Of a DNA stretch of 25,010 bases, positions 7,358 through 15,031 are shown piece after piece. The notes below the pieces were generated by a model that saw only the letters and a list, made by a program, of their open reading frames with translations, was not told the DNA's origin and made no database searches. The translations under genes were made by a program, and so were the position numbers. Each line of letters begins with the position of its first letter. Positions within the stretch are counted from its first letter, which is position 1. Origin of the DNA: Myxococcales bacterium UBA5297. Its GTDB lineage: Bacteria > Myxococcota > Myxococcia > Myxococcales > UBA5297. Location of the stretch: assembly GCA_002408385.1 (NCBI GenBank), contig DHSB01000227.1, forward strand, positions 405 to 25,414, written 5' to 3'.

Positions 7358-7713
7358 GCCGTCGCGCCTTGCCCGCTCGGCGAATGCGCGTCAAGAGGTG
7401 TCGGAAAATCACCTAGCCTTGGTTCGCCACCCGCTCACCTCGAGCGTAGCCTCCCGAGGAACGAGGGAGGCGGAGTCGAGAGGCCCTTGTTTCCGATACC
7501 CCGAGACGCCGGGCTGCCAGCACGAAGGCTGGCGGCTGACCGGCTATCGCTCGGAAGGACTCTTCGACACCTCTTGGGAGCGCCGGTGCGCCCGCTCGGC
7601 GGATGCTCGCGCCTTGAGCTCACCCGCCGGCGCCGCGGGGCCGCCCCTTCGTGCCGACCGTCGCGGGCGGTCCTCGAAGAGGGAGCGCCGCCGTTTTCCG
7701 GGGACCCTCCCGG
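7358..7713. other. Convergent intergenic region holding repeat copy B
   Basis: 356 bp between the ends of two convergent genes. More than half is repeat copy B (7391-7577). The remaining 136 bp before the glycosyltransferase stop contain a short GACCG/CGGTC stem but no T-run and no credible gene. Confidence 0.6.
7391..7577. repeat. Intergenic inverted-repeat element, copy B
   Basis: 187-bp element. Left end 7391-7410 is identical over 20 bases to that of copy A. The inverted right end (7558-7577) matches the left end at 16 of 20. The inner hairpin (GCCTCCC 7449-7455 with GGGAGGC 7465-7471) and loop are identical to copy A. The outer stem CTCGA (7439-7443)/TCGAG (7476-7480) differs from copy A by one substitution on each arm that preserves pairing. 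It is longer than copy A because of an extra segment (about 7483-7557) with its own hairpin GCCAGC-acgaag-GCTGGC and flanking TTCCGA/TCGGAA arms. It lies between convergent genes, like copy A. Confidence 0.72.
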
Positions 7714-8796
7714 TCACTCGCCGCAGACGAGGGAGAGGAAGCGCTCGACGGCGGTTCGGGTCCCCGCGACCTGTGGCGGGCCGCGGTAGGCCTCGGCGGC
7801 GAGGACGTCGCGGGCGAGGTCGACCTTCGACTGCTCGACCGTATGCCATGCTCCCTGCCGCTCGTGGTGGGCGCCCAGATACTCCTGCTCGCTCTGGCCG
7901 ACGGTGGGGACGAACAACGCCCGCTTGCCGAGCTCGGCGAGCTCCATCAGCGTGGTGTAACCCGAGCGGCTCACTACCAGGCGGGCACGGTTGAGCATCT
8001 CTTCCTGTTGCTCGCGGTTCAGGTAGCTGTGCACCGCGAGGCGCCCGACGCGCGCAGAGTTGGGGACGCGCTCGGGCCTGCCCAAGGTGACGACGACCCG
8101 ACCCCGCAGCCTGGGCGCCTGCTCGAGGACGAGCTTCTCGAAGAAGGTGCGCTGCGGCTCGGCGCCCGAGACGGTGATGAAGTAGTCGACGTCCTCTTCG
8201 CAGGGCTGGCGCCGCACGCTCGAGAGTGGGCCGAGGTAGGCGAGCCTGTTGGACCAGTCGAGCGCGAGGTTGTGGCACAGATCGCCCGCGAGCCCGTTCT
8301 CCGGCTCGTCGGGAATGAGGACCTTGCGCACCACCGAGAACATCTGCTGCTGGTGGCGCTCGACCATCGTCTCCAGGCCGCGCGGGCGGCCGGGGATGAT
8401 CTGGCGCAGCGAGTGGACCAGGAAGTAGCTGGGGATCTCCGGGTGAAAGACCCCGAAGCGGGTGTCGGAGACGATGCGATCGAAGCGGCGCTGACGGCAC
8501 AGGCTGCGGACGAGCTTCTGCTCGCGGCGCAAGGTGGCGAAGACGAGCGGCAGGGCGAGGCTCATCTTCACGTAGAACAGGGTCGGGTAGCGGCTCAGTG
8601 GCTTGGGGATGTCGGGCAGCTCGACGAAGTCGCATTCGCCCGAAAGCTCGGCGCGCAACAGGCGCATCGCCCGGGTCGCCGACAGTACGGTCACATGGTG
8701 GCCGGCCCGCTGCAGCGCGCGGATGAGCACCAGGTCGCGGGTCGCGTGGCCAAGGCCCCAGTCGTGGACGCCGAAGAGAAACCTGAGTCCGCCCAT
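7714..8796 (-). CDS. MurG-like (GT-B, GT28-type) glycosyltransferase
   Basis: 360 residues with the GT-B two-domain layout. The N-terminal Gly-rich loop GVHDWGLGHATRDLVL (9-24) is the acceptor-side motif, and the C-terminal domain carries VSRSGYTTLMELAELGK (275-291) followed by FVPTVGQSEQEYLGAH (295-310), which fits the nucleotide-sugar-binding region of MurG/GT28-like proteins. It is not MurG itself: it is not in a cell-wall cluster and resembles stand-alone transferases annotated as undecaprenyl- or LPS-related GlcNAc transferases. Likely cytoplasmic or membrane-peripheral, acting on a lipid or polysaccharide acceptor; the sugar and acceptor cannot be read. The start at 8796 places the Gly-rich loop at the expected distance, though GAGAGG directly abuts ATG, so initiation may be weak or lie elsewhere. 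Converges on the UPF0104 gene. Confidence 0.8.
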   Translation of the reverse strand: MGGLRFLFGVHDWGLGHATRDLVLIRALQRAGHHVTVLSATRAMRLLRAELSGECDFVELPDIPKPLSRYPTLFYVKMSLALPLVFATLRREQKLVRSLCRQRRFDRIVSDTRFGVFHPEIPSYFLVHSLRQIIPGRPRGLETMVERHQQQMFSVVRKVLIPDEPENGLAGDLCHNLALDWSNRLAYLGPLSSVRRQPCEEDVDYFITVSGAEPQRTFFEKLVLEQAPRLRGRVVVTLGRPERVPNSARVGRLAVHSYLNREQQEEMLNRARLVVSRSGYTTLMELAELGKRALFVPTVGQSEQEYLGAHHERQGAWHTVEQSKVDLARDVLAAEAYRGPPQVAGTRTAVERFLSLVCGE

Positions 8797-8974
8797 CCTC
8801 TCGAGTATTCGCCCGCCGAATCAGGAGCGCTCTTGCCCGGCGAGGGGACTCGTCCTGGGAGCGTGGCAATCCTTGCGAGCCGGACCAAAGCTCTCCCGGC
8901 CGCCGGGACGCTCGCGCGAAAGCCCTCCGCTGCGCGCGTTTGGCCGCCGGCCCGAACCAAGAAAGGAAGAGCTG

Positions 8975-9349
8975 ATGCCGGCCAACGACTATCCGAAGCA
9001 CTACGACCACCTGCGCAGCCTGATGAGCAGGCTGTCGGCCCAGGCCCCGGCGACGATGACCGCCTTTCAGCAACTGCACAGCGCCGGGGTGGGCGAAGGC
9101 GTGCTCGACGTCAAGACCAAGGAGCTCATCGCGCTGGCCATCGCCATCACCGTGCGCTGCGACGGCTGCATCGCCTTCCACGTCCACGACGCGCTCAAGG
9201 CCGGGGCGACCAAGGACGAGATCGTCGAGGCCATCGGCGTCGCGGTGCTCATGGGAGGCGGGCCCTCGGTGGCTTACGGCTCGGAGGCCCTCGACGCGGT
9301 CGAGCAGTTCCTCGCGAGCAACAGGCCCGACGTGCACCCATCGCACTAG
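8975..9349 (+). CDS. Carboxymuconolactone decarboxylase / AhpD-like protein
   Basis: 124 residues, a typical single CMD domain. The redox motif CDGCIAFH is intact (C62, C65, H69) within the helix that usually carries the AhpD thiol centre, preceded by LDVKTKELIALAIAITVRC and followed by the conserved HDALKAGATKDEIVEAIGVAVLMGGGPS. Members with CxxC...H act as thiol-dependent peroxidase partners or are of unknown function; the CxxC favours the AhpD-like redox group over a true decarboxylase. Start chosen from AAGGAAGAG a few bases upstream; longer frames upstream are not protein-like. It is a single gene, divergent from the glycosyltransferase and convergent with the pilus cluster. No peroxiredoxin lies next to it. 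Confidence 0.9.
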   Translation: MPANDYPKHYDHLRSLMSRLSAQAPATMTAFQQLHSAGVGEGVLDVKTKELIALAIAITVRCDGCIAFHVHDALKAGATKDEIVEAIGVAVLMGGGPSVAYGSEALDAVEQFLASNRPDVHPSH

Positions 9350-9352
9350 GCG

Positions 9353-9391
9353 GGCGCAAAGACAGGGCACACGGCCTTGCCTGTTCGCGCC
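9353..9391 (+). terminator. Long hairpin just after the CMD gene
   Basis: Starting 3 nt after the CMD stop, GGCGC (9353-9357) pairs with GCGCC (9387-9391), and ACAGG-g-CA (9363-9369) pairs with TG-CCTGT (9378-9384): about 12 pairs with one bulge. There is no T-run behind it, so it is a terminator-like or mRNA-end-stabilising hairpin and not a textbook intrinsic terminator. A second hairpin, GGAGCCG/CGGCTCC at 9594-9613, sits downstream of the pilY1 stop on the other side of this convergent gap. Confidence 0.35.
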
Positions 9392-9637
9392 AGTGAAAGA
9401 GAAGGCGGCTGGCGGCCGACATCCACCACCCGGCGGCCCCAAACCCCACCGCGGGTCCAAACTGCCGCGCCCACCTACTCCTAGTCGCTTTGCGGTCGAG
9501 CCTTTTCCAGCTTGGCAAAGACCGCGGCCATGAGCAGCAACGGAGGGAAGACGCCCCAGGCCTCAGTCGTGCGCGTGTCAGACGGCTTGGCCTGGAGCCG
9601 ACAGGCCGGCTCCCTCGCTGGTTTCGACTCGGCCGGT

Positions 9638-12600
9638 CTAAGGAAGCGACACGGCGCACCGGTCTGCGCTGTGATGCCGGCAGTAGTGCAGGGCTCGCGA
9701 AACGGGCAGCTCGTAGACCGACTGCAGGGTGTCGGTGGTGATCGAGGCCGAAGTCTCCTGAGCCTGGTTGCCCGGTTCGAGAGCGAGGTTGCTGATCTTG
9801 ATCCGATGGTCGGTCTTGGAAATCGCCACCACCGTCGCCGGCTCGGGCGGCGGGGCGATCACTGCGCGCTCGACATATCGCGCGCTGCCGACGTACACGC
9901 CGTTTTCGTCATACTTGCGCATCCCCTCGGCACATTCGGCGGCGCCGGTGACGAAGTCCGCCTGGTACAGGCGCGCCGCGGCGCCCGCGGCCGCGCAGGC
10001 ATTGGCCGTGTTTGCCGCCGTGTCCGGACTGGCAGAGTTCCACATCACGCAGCTCGCGAGGATCGCGCCGCCCCCGGCGGTCTTCTCACTGAGCTTGTCG
10101 TATTCGAAAAACCACCCCCTGCCGTCCTTCGAGGCCGGCGCGGCGGCCGCGGTGCAGGAGGCCGAGAGCTCGACCGCAGTCGCGCACGTCACGTCGACCA
10201 GATCCCCGTTCCCATTCTCCGCGGTCCTGTCGGTGAGGCGGGCTGCGTCGAACTCGGCAGCGGTCTGATAGTTGGCACCGGAGCTGGTCTTGGTCTCGTC
10301 GAAGACGCGGTCCGTGCCATAGGCCCATATTCCATAGAAGCGGTTCGTGCCCAGGCCGCTGGTCGCGACCGCAAGATTGGGATTCTCGTCTCCGTAGAAG
10401 GGGGAGATCGGATCGGTGCGAACGCAGCTGTACGCCGGGGAGGCGCCCTCCGAGAGACCGCAGGTAACCCGCGTGCGGGGCATGTCGACAAACTCGATTG
10501 TTCCCCCGCCATTCGGACACGTGAGCTCATGCGTCGAGAGCGCGGCGCTGACGGTGCCGCAGGCCTGCGGGACGCCGCTCTGCGAAGAGACGAAGCCGCC
10601 TTGGACGAAATTGGAGTCGGCCCACTCGGAGTCGGTGGATGATTCGGTCGACCAACGGCTGATTGAGTAGGAAGCGTTGGCCTCGCAGCCGTACTTCGCG
10701 CAGGCGAGCGGATTGTCGAAGCGGCAGTATCCGGCGTCAGGATCGAGCAGTGAATAACGATTGCCCGTACCTAAAAACACCCGCAGCGCGCTGTTGTCGA
10801 GCTGCAAGCCGACTGAGGCGAGCGAATAGAAGGGGTTCAGATTGACGACGCTCCTGGCGCTGGTCGCTTCGGCCTGGACGCGGTCATCTTGGGCAAAAGC
10901 ACGTCCGGCCGCCCAGTTGGTGACGAGGCCATCGCCGCCGACCTGGCCCGGCGCATAGAAGCGCGCCACCCAGATCTGTCCGAGCGTGTCACCGACGACG
11001 CCGGTGTCGAAGAACCCGTCTAGTTGGGGGTTGGTGTTCGAGCCGTAATCAACCATCGCCACCGGGGCGACGATGCTCTGGATCAGGTGCTGCACCGGGC
11101 TCTTCTGCTCGTTCAGACTCGGACTGTTGGCCGGTTGCTCCAGCTTCCACAGCAAATTGTCACGGCGCGCGCCGACCTTGCCGCGCCAGACGTCGACCAT
11201 GTAGATGCCGCGCCCTTTCTCGCCGTTAGGGCTCCAGCCGCCTGACAGCATCGCAACCCACCGCTCCTCGGTCGGCTTGCTGTAGCGCGTCACCTTGTTG
11301 GAGGCCGCCGCGCCGACCTCGAGCAGCACCGGGCCAATCGGCGGCGGCCTGGGAGCAAGGGCCAGCAAGGTCTTGCCGAACTCTGCGGCCTCGGCTGAAC
11401 ACGGCTGTGGGAAGATCCAACGGAAGAATCCTCTTCGGTTCTCTTCGCTGGTGTAGTCCTTGGTCAGGTCGAGCGCGAAGTAATGCGTGCCGCCCCGACC
11501 CTCGGCAACGACGGCGACCGTGTGAAACTCGCTGGCGTCCTTGATCCCGTCGAGGTTGGCGTCGGCCCAGATGTCGCGCACCATCACGTCGCCGTCGACA
11601 AGATAGGTGTGCCCGTCGACCAGGTCCTTGAGCCTGGGCAGCAAGTCGGGCGGAATGAAGGCCCACGCCTCGGCGCCGCTGCCCGCATCAAAAGCTACGG
11701 TTCGTTCTCCCCCTTCGCACTTGGAGGTGGCCTCGCCCGCAACAAAGGCGTGCAGCATGCCGTCATTGGCTCCTACCAGAGCCAGCTTGTTGCGCGTGGC
11801 CTGCTCCCAGGCGAACTGCTCGTACGGCTGGCGCTCGACCGACCCGGAGCCATCACACTTGGTGCCTTCGGTCGCGGCGGCATGCGGGGTCGGCGTCGTC
11901 GCCAAGTGCTTGCTGTACAGAGTCCGCAAGCACTGGTTGCTCAACCCCAGGTCACAAAGCCAAGGCTCCGCGGGCGGGTCGACGATGGTCGGCGAGGAAT
12001 GGAAGATGTCGCCGAGCACCTCGCTTCGCGTGGCCTTGCGGGTCGAATCGACCGCCCCGGCGAGGTCCTGGCCGCGCACGTAATTGATGAGCACCCGCCC
12101 ACACAGCTCGTCATAGTCGCTCTGCGTGGGATTGGACGGCAGCGCGTGCTCGACCGCCGCGGCGGCGACGCTCACCGATGGAAGCTTCAGGAAGTCGAGC
12201 AGCCTGCCCAATTCGGTCTGCGTAGGGCACAGGCCGCTGACGCCCCGAATGCCGAGATAGTCGATGAGCGTGTCGAGGTTGCTGTCCGAGAACTCGATGA
12301 CCTGGTCGTCCTCGGTGAACAAGCCGTCCTTGTCGCAGCTCGTCCCGCCGCAATCGATGACGGTGAAGATCTTGCGGTTCTGATGACCGAGCTTCACCAG
12401 CTCCTCGTTGGCCTCCCAGAAGTGCTCGGCCCGCCCGCCCAAAGCCCGCCGCTTGAACTGGCCCGAGGTGGTGTCCTCCTCGACGATGTTGTTGCCCTCG
12501 TCGACGACATAGATCGAGGGGACCGGGTCACTGACCGCCCGCTGCGGGTGGAGCTTTGTCGGATCGGTCGTGCCGCCTTCGACGAACTCGTTGTACAGAC

Positions 12601-14422
12601 CGAAGCGATAGAGCCGCCCTGTCCACGGCCCGTCGCGGTCGGGCGACATCCTCGGCATCAAGGCGGTGAGCTGCTCGGTGCCGGTCTGCATCGAGGAGAC
12701 CGAGCTCGAGGCGAAGGAGCTCGACCGCTTGGCGATGTCGTCGAAGATGGTCTTGAAGGCGTTCGCCAGCTCGGCGCCGTTGCTCGCGCTCAAGGCGAGC
12801 CCCCCACCGACCCGCGCTGCATTCTCGAGCACGAGCGCAGCCTGGAGCACGGTGTCCTCTTCGCGGTTGAGGCCGAAGCCGATCGTATAGGTCGACACGT
12901 GCCTCGGGTTCGAATTCGAGTTACTCAGGTTGCCGGTGAAAAGCGTGTAGGCGACCTCGTCGAGGTTCGAGGCCTGACACCCTGGGCATTCCAGGGTGTC
13001 GAGTTGGTTGCGCAGGCCGTTCTCGTTGGAGTTTCCGACTCCGTCGGTCAGCAACACGATAGCGTTGAAGGCGCTGCACCCCTCGCACACCGGTTCACGC
13101 TCCTTGAAGCCGTTCTCGGAGACGGCGGTGTTGGAGTCGTCCGCATTGCTACGCCAGTTGGTGCCGAACAGCTCGACGAATCTGGCGTTGGCATAGGGCC
13201 CGCCGAACATAAACCCCGAGAGCAGCAGACTGCGCATCAGAGGTGTGCCACCCAAGGGCCTGACGTTCCGCTCGACCGCCCGGGCGAACGTGTTGCGGTG
13301 CTCGTCCCAGGTTACGGGTGCCGCGAGGTTCGAGAGCTCATCGCAGTCCGGCGAGAATGACTGAAAGCGCGCAGGCGTGCCGTTGTAGAAACGCACACCA
13401 GCGAGGCGAATCGGTTTCGAGCTCGCGAGCACCTCCTTGATGACCCGCCGGACCATGATGAAACGCGGGGCGTAGGCATTGAGGAAGTTGCCGACGGCCC
13501 GGCTCTTCGAGGGGCTGTCCTCGTCGTAGAAATAGCCTTCGGTCTCCAGGCACCTCTTGCATTCCGGGTTGGTCTCGAGCTCCTTCTTGAAGCAGTGACT
13601 TCCCACCGCTTCGCAGTCCTCGCTCCAGCGGCAGTCGCTGTCGCGCGAGCACGACCGCCCCGTGTCCGAGGCGGGCTCGGGGACAAAGCAGCGCCTGGAC
13701 CAACCGACCCACCGACACTCGCCGCCCGGTCCGCAGTCGCTATTGTTGTCGCAGTTGATGTTCGTTTGCCGGTATCCGCCCCCCGCGAAGCAGTGGCGAA
13801 TGGTCCGACAGACCTCCTCCGCGCCGCAGTCGGCGTCGATTGAGCAGACGACGCCGGTGTCGGCATCGATCTCGATCGAGCAGGCCGCGACGATGGCCTC
13901 GCCGCGAGTCGCCTGTGCCCAGGTATCGCTGTCGGGCTGTGCAGGAGCGTCCGAGTCAAAGATGCCATAGCCGGTGCCGGTCTTCAGCTCATAGACCGTG
14001 TCGGGGATGAACCAGCCCTTTCTCCCGTCCCTGCCGTCGAGGCGGGTCAGCCCTTCGGCGGTGTTGAAGGAAAAGATCTCGGGAGGGTATTGGACCGCCG
14101 GCTCGTACCCCGTATCTCCGAAGCAACCGCAGCCGTCTTCGCAGCGGTGGCATTCCCTGGGACTGGAGCAATTGCCGGGAGTTCCGCCATTGGGGTACCA
14201 ATCCATCGAGCCCGAAGCGTCGAGGGTGAAGACCACGTTCGGAACGACCCCCGAGACGGTGAAGAAGCGCTCATCGCCGCCGGTGGGCGGGTTGATCTGC
14301 GCATCGAGCCAGGAGGTGGATTGCACGCAGCAAGCCGCGTCATCGGGATTTGCAGCCCAGCAGTGGGCCGCTACCAGCCCCGAAACCATCGCAACCAGTC
14401 CCGCAAGAATCGTTCGCATCAT
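9638..14422 (-). CDS. pilY1: PilY1-like type IV pilus tip adhesin/biogenesis protein
   Basis: About 1594 residues, longer than the 1000-1200 common for PilY1. Signal peptide MMRTILAGLVAMVSGLVAAH, then a vWA-like domain with MIDAS DASGSMD (68-74) and LLTDGVGN near 455. Between them (about 175-295) sits a Cys-rich insertion with repeated DxDC-style modules (IDADCG, NNSDCGPGGEC, SRDSDC). The C-terminal half is the PilC/PilY1 propeller: LALVGANDGMLHAF near 877, WAFIPPDLLPRLKDL, and a calcium loop DANLDGIKD (954-962). PilY1 primes pilus assembly with the minor pilins, stays at the tip and binds surfaces. The start at 14422 has AAGGGG upstream and begins the signal peptide; an ATG at 14461 lacks a binding site. 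Last gene of the pilus cluster, 86 nt after pilX. The final 20 or so residues look unlike the rest, and another frame stays open to 9481 (see findings). Confidence 0.93.
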   Translation of the reverse strand: MMRTILAGLVAMVSGLVAAHCWAANPDDAACCVQSTSWLDAQINPPTGGDERFFTVSGVVPNVVFTLDASGSMDWYPNGGTPGNCSSPRECHRCEDGCGCFGDTGYEPAVQYPPEIFSFNTAEGLTRLDGRDGRKGWFIPDTVYELKTGTGYGIFDSDAPAQPDSDTWAQATRGEAIVAACSIEIDADTGVVCSIDADCGAEEVCRTIRHCFAGGGYRQTNINCDNNSDCGPGGECRWVGWSRRCFVPEPASDTGRSCSRDSDCRWSEDCEAVGSHCFKKELETNPECKRCLETEGYFYDEDSPSKSRAVGNFLNAYAPRFIMVRRVIKEVLASSKPIRLAGVRFYNGTPARFQSFSPDCDELSNLAAPVTWDEHRNTFARAVERNVRPLGGTPLMRSLLLSGFMFGGPYANARFVELFGTNWRSNADDSNTAVSENGFKEREPVCEGCSAFNAIVLLTDGVGNSNENGLRNQLDTLECPGCQASNLDEVAYTLFTGNLSNSNSNPRHVSTYTIGFGLNREEDTVLQAALVLENAARVGGGLALSASNGAELANAFKTIFDDIAKRSSSFASSSVSSMQTGTEQLTALMPRMSPDRDGPWTGRLYRFGLYNEFVEGGTTDPTKLHPQRAVSDPVPSIYVVDEGNNIVEEDTTSGQFKRRALGGRAEHFWEANEELVKLGHQNRKIFTVIDCGGTSCDKDGLFTEDDQVIEFSDSNLDTLIDYLGIRGVSGLCPTQTELGRLLDFLKLPSVSVAAAAVEHALPSNPTQSDYDELCGRVLINYVRGQDLAGAVDSTRKATRSEVLGDIFHSSPTIVDPPAEPWLCDLGLSNQCLRTLYSKHLATTPTPHAAATEGTKCDGSGSVERQPYEQFAWEQATRNKLALVGANDGMLHAFVAGEATSKCEGGERTVAFDAGSGAEAWAFIPPDLLPRLKDLVDGHTYLVDGDVMVRDIWADANLDGIKDASEFHTVAVVAEGRGGTHYFALDLTKDYTSEENRRGFFRWIFPQPCSAEAAEFGKTLLALAPRPPPIGPVLLEVGAAASNKVTRYSKPTEERWVAMLSGGWSPNGEKGRGIYMVDVWRGKVGARRDNLLWKLEQPANSPSLNEQKSPVQHLIQSIVAPVAMVDYGSNTNPQLDGFFDTGVVGDTLGQIWVARFYAPGQVGGDGLVTNWAAGRAFAQDDRVQAEATSARSVVNLNPFYSLASVGLQLDNSALRVFLGTGNRYSLLDPDAGYCRFDNPLACAKYGCEANASYSISRWSTESSTDSEWADSNFVQGGFVSSQSGVPQACGTVSAALSTHELTCPNGGGTIEFVDMPRTRVTCGLSEGASPAYSCVRTDPISPFYGDENPNLAVATSGLGTNRFYGIWAYGTDRVFDETKTSSGANYQTAAEFDAARLTDRTAENGNGDLVDVTCATAVELSASCTAAAAPASKDGRGWFFEYDKLSEKTAGGGAILASCVMWNSASPDTAANTANACAAAGAAARLYQADFVTGAAECAEGMRKYDENGVYVGSARYVERAVIAPPPEPATVVAISKTDHRIKISNLALEPGNQAQETSASITTDTLQSVYELPVSRALHYCRHHSADRCAVSLP

Positions 14423-14508
14423 GGAACACCGCCCCTTCGGCTGGTTGGGGGTAGCTTTCAATCTGGCAGACCATTCACCCGTTCGGCATCTTGCGTCTTT
14501 TGACGAGC

Positions 14509-15027
14509 CTATATTCCGTGCCGGAAGACGAATTCCAGCTCAGCCTCCCGCCGATCCGATTGTCGGCATTTGACGACGACCCGGTAGTACTGGCCACCGA
14601 GCACCGGCGAGGAGGGCAGCGCGTTGGCCAAATCGCGGGCCTGTCTGCGCGACGAGGCCATCGAGGCGGCCGAGATCGCCACGATCGTCGCTTCCGGAGC
14701 GATCGCCGCGCCCGGCTCGTCGACATAGTGTCCGGTGAGCACCCGGGTGCGGTCTGCCGGGTCGGCCGCGTCCGGAAGAGACTGGGAAAGCTGCAGGGAG
14801 GTGACCTGGACCCCCTGCGAGGCGAGTCGCGACAGCAGGATGCGGCGCGCCGCGTCGGCGCAGGCTTGGGTGCGGTCGCCGGCGATCTTGGCCCGTGCCA
14901 TTTCGTTGCTGCTTCCGGTCGCGTTGATGACCGCAGTGACCAACAGGAGCAGGACCGCCAGCGAGACCACGGTCACCAGCAGCACGTTGCCCGAGCCGCG
15001 GTGCCCGGCAAAGGTGAGCCGTCTCAT
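14509..15027 (-). CDS. pilX: PilX-like minor pilin/assembly protein
   Basis: 172 residues. After a short basic leader (MRRLTFAGHRGSG) comes the long hydrophobic helix VLLVTVVSLAVLLLLVTAVI, then SSNEMARAKIAGDRTQACADAARRIL, which follows the PilX N-domain pattern (membrane helix, Met-Ala-Arg/Gly segment, then an Ala-rich helix). As in other PilX proteins, the Glu5 motif of classical pilins is not obvious. It would join the priming complex of minor pilins under PilY1. The start at 15027 has GGAGG about 9 nt upstream and lies 4 nt after the pilW stop; an in-frame ATG at 15057 would overlap pilW. The assignment rests on the N-terminus plus its place between pilW and pilY1, since PilX C-termini are poorly conserved. 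Confidence 0.82.
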   Translation of the reverse strand: MRRLTFAGHRGSGNVLLVTVVSLAVLLLLVTAVINATGSSNEMARAKIAGDRTQACADAARRILLSRLASQGVQVTSLQLSQSLPDAADPADRTRVLTGHYVDEPGAAIAPEATIVAISAASMASSRRQARDLANALPSSPVLGGQYYRVVVKCRQSDRREAELEFVFRHGI

Positions 15028-15031
15028 GGTC

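Noticed and set aside
7544..9460. Long frames (580-640 codons) on both strands across the glycosyltransferase and CMD genes
   Set aside because: They run through two genes and intergenic repeats in the wrong frames; composition is Arg/Pro/Ala-rich without motifs.
11483..13360. 625-codon plus-strand frame within pilY1
   Set aside because: Antisense shadow of the propeller and vWA region, which carries clear motifs on the minus strand.
14423..14461. Upstream ATG at 14461 as the pilY1 start
   Set aside because: It lacks a ribosome binding site and would place a polar stretch ahead of the signal peptide; ATG 14422 has AAGGGG upstream.
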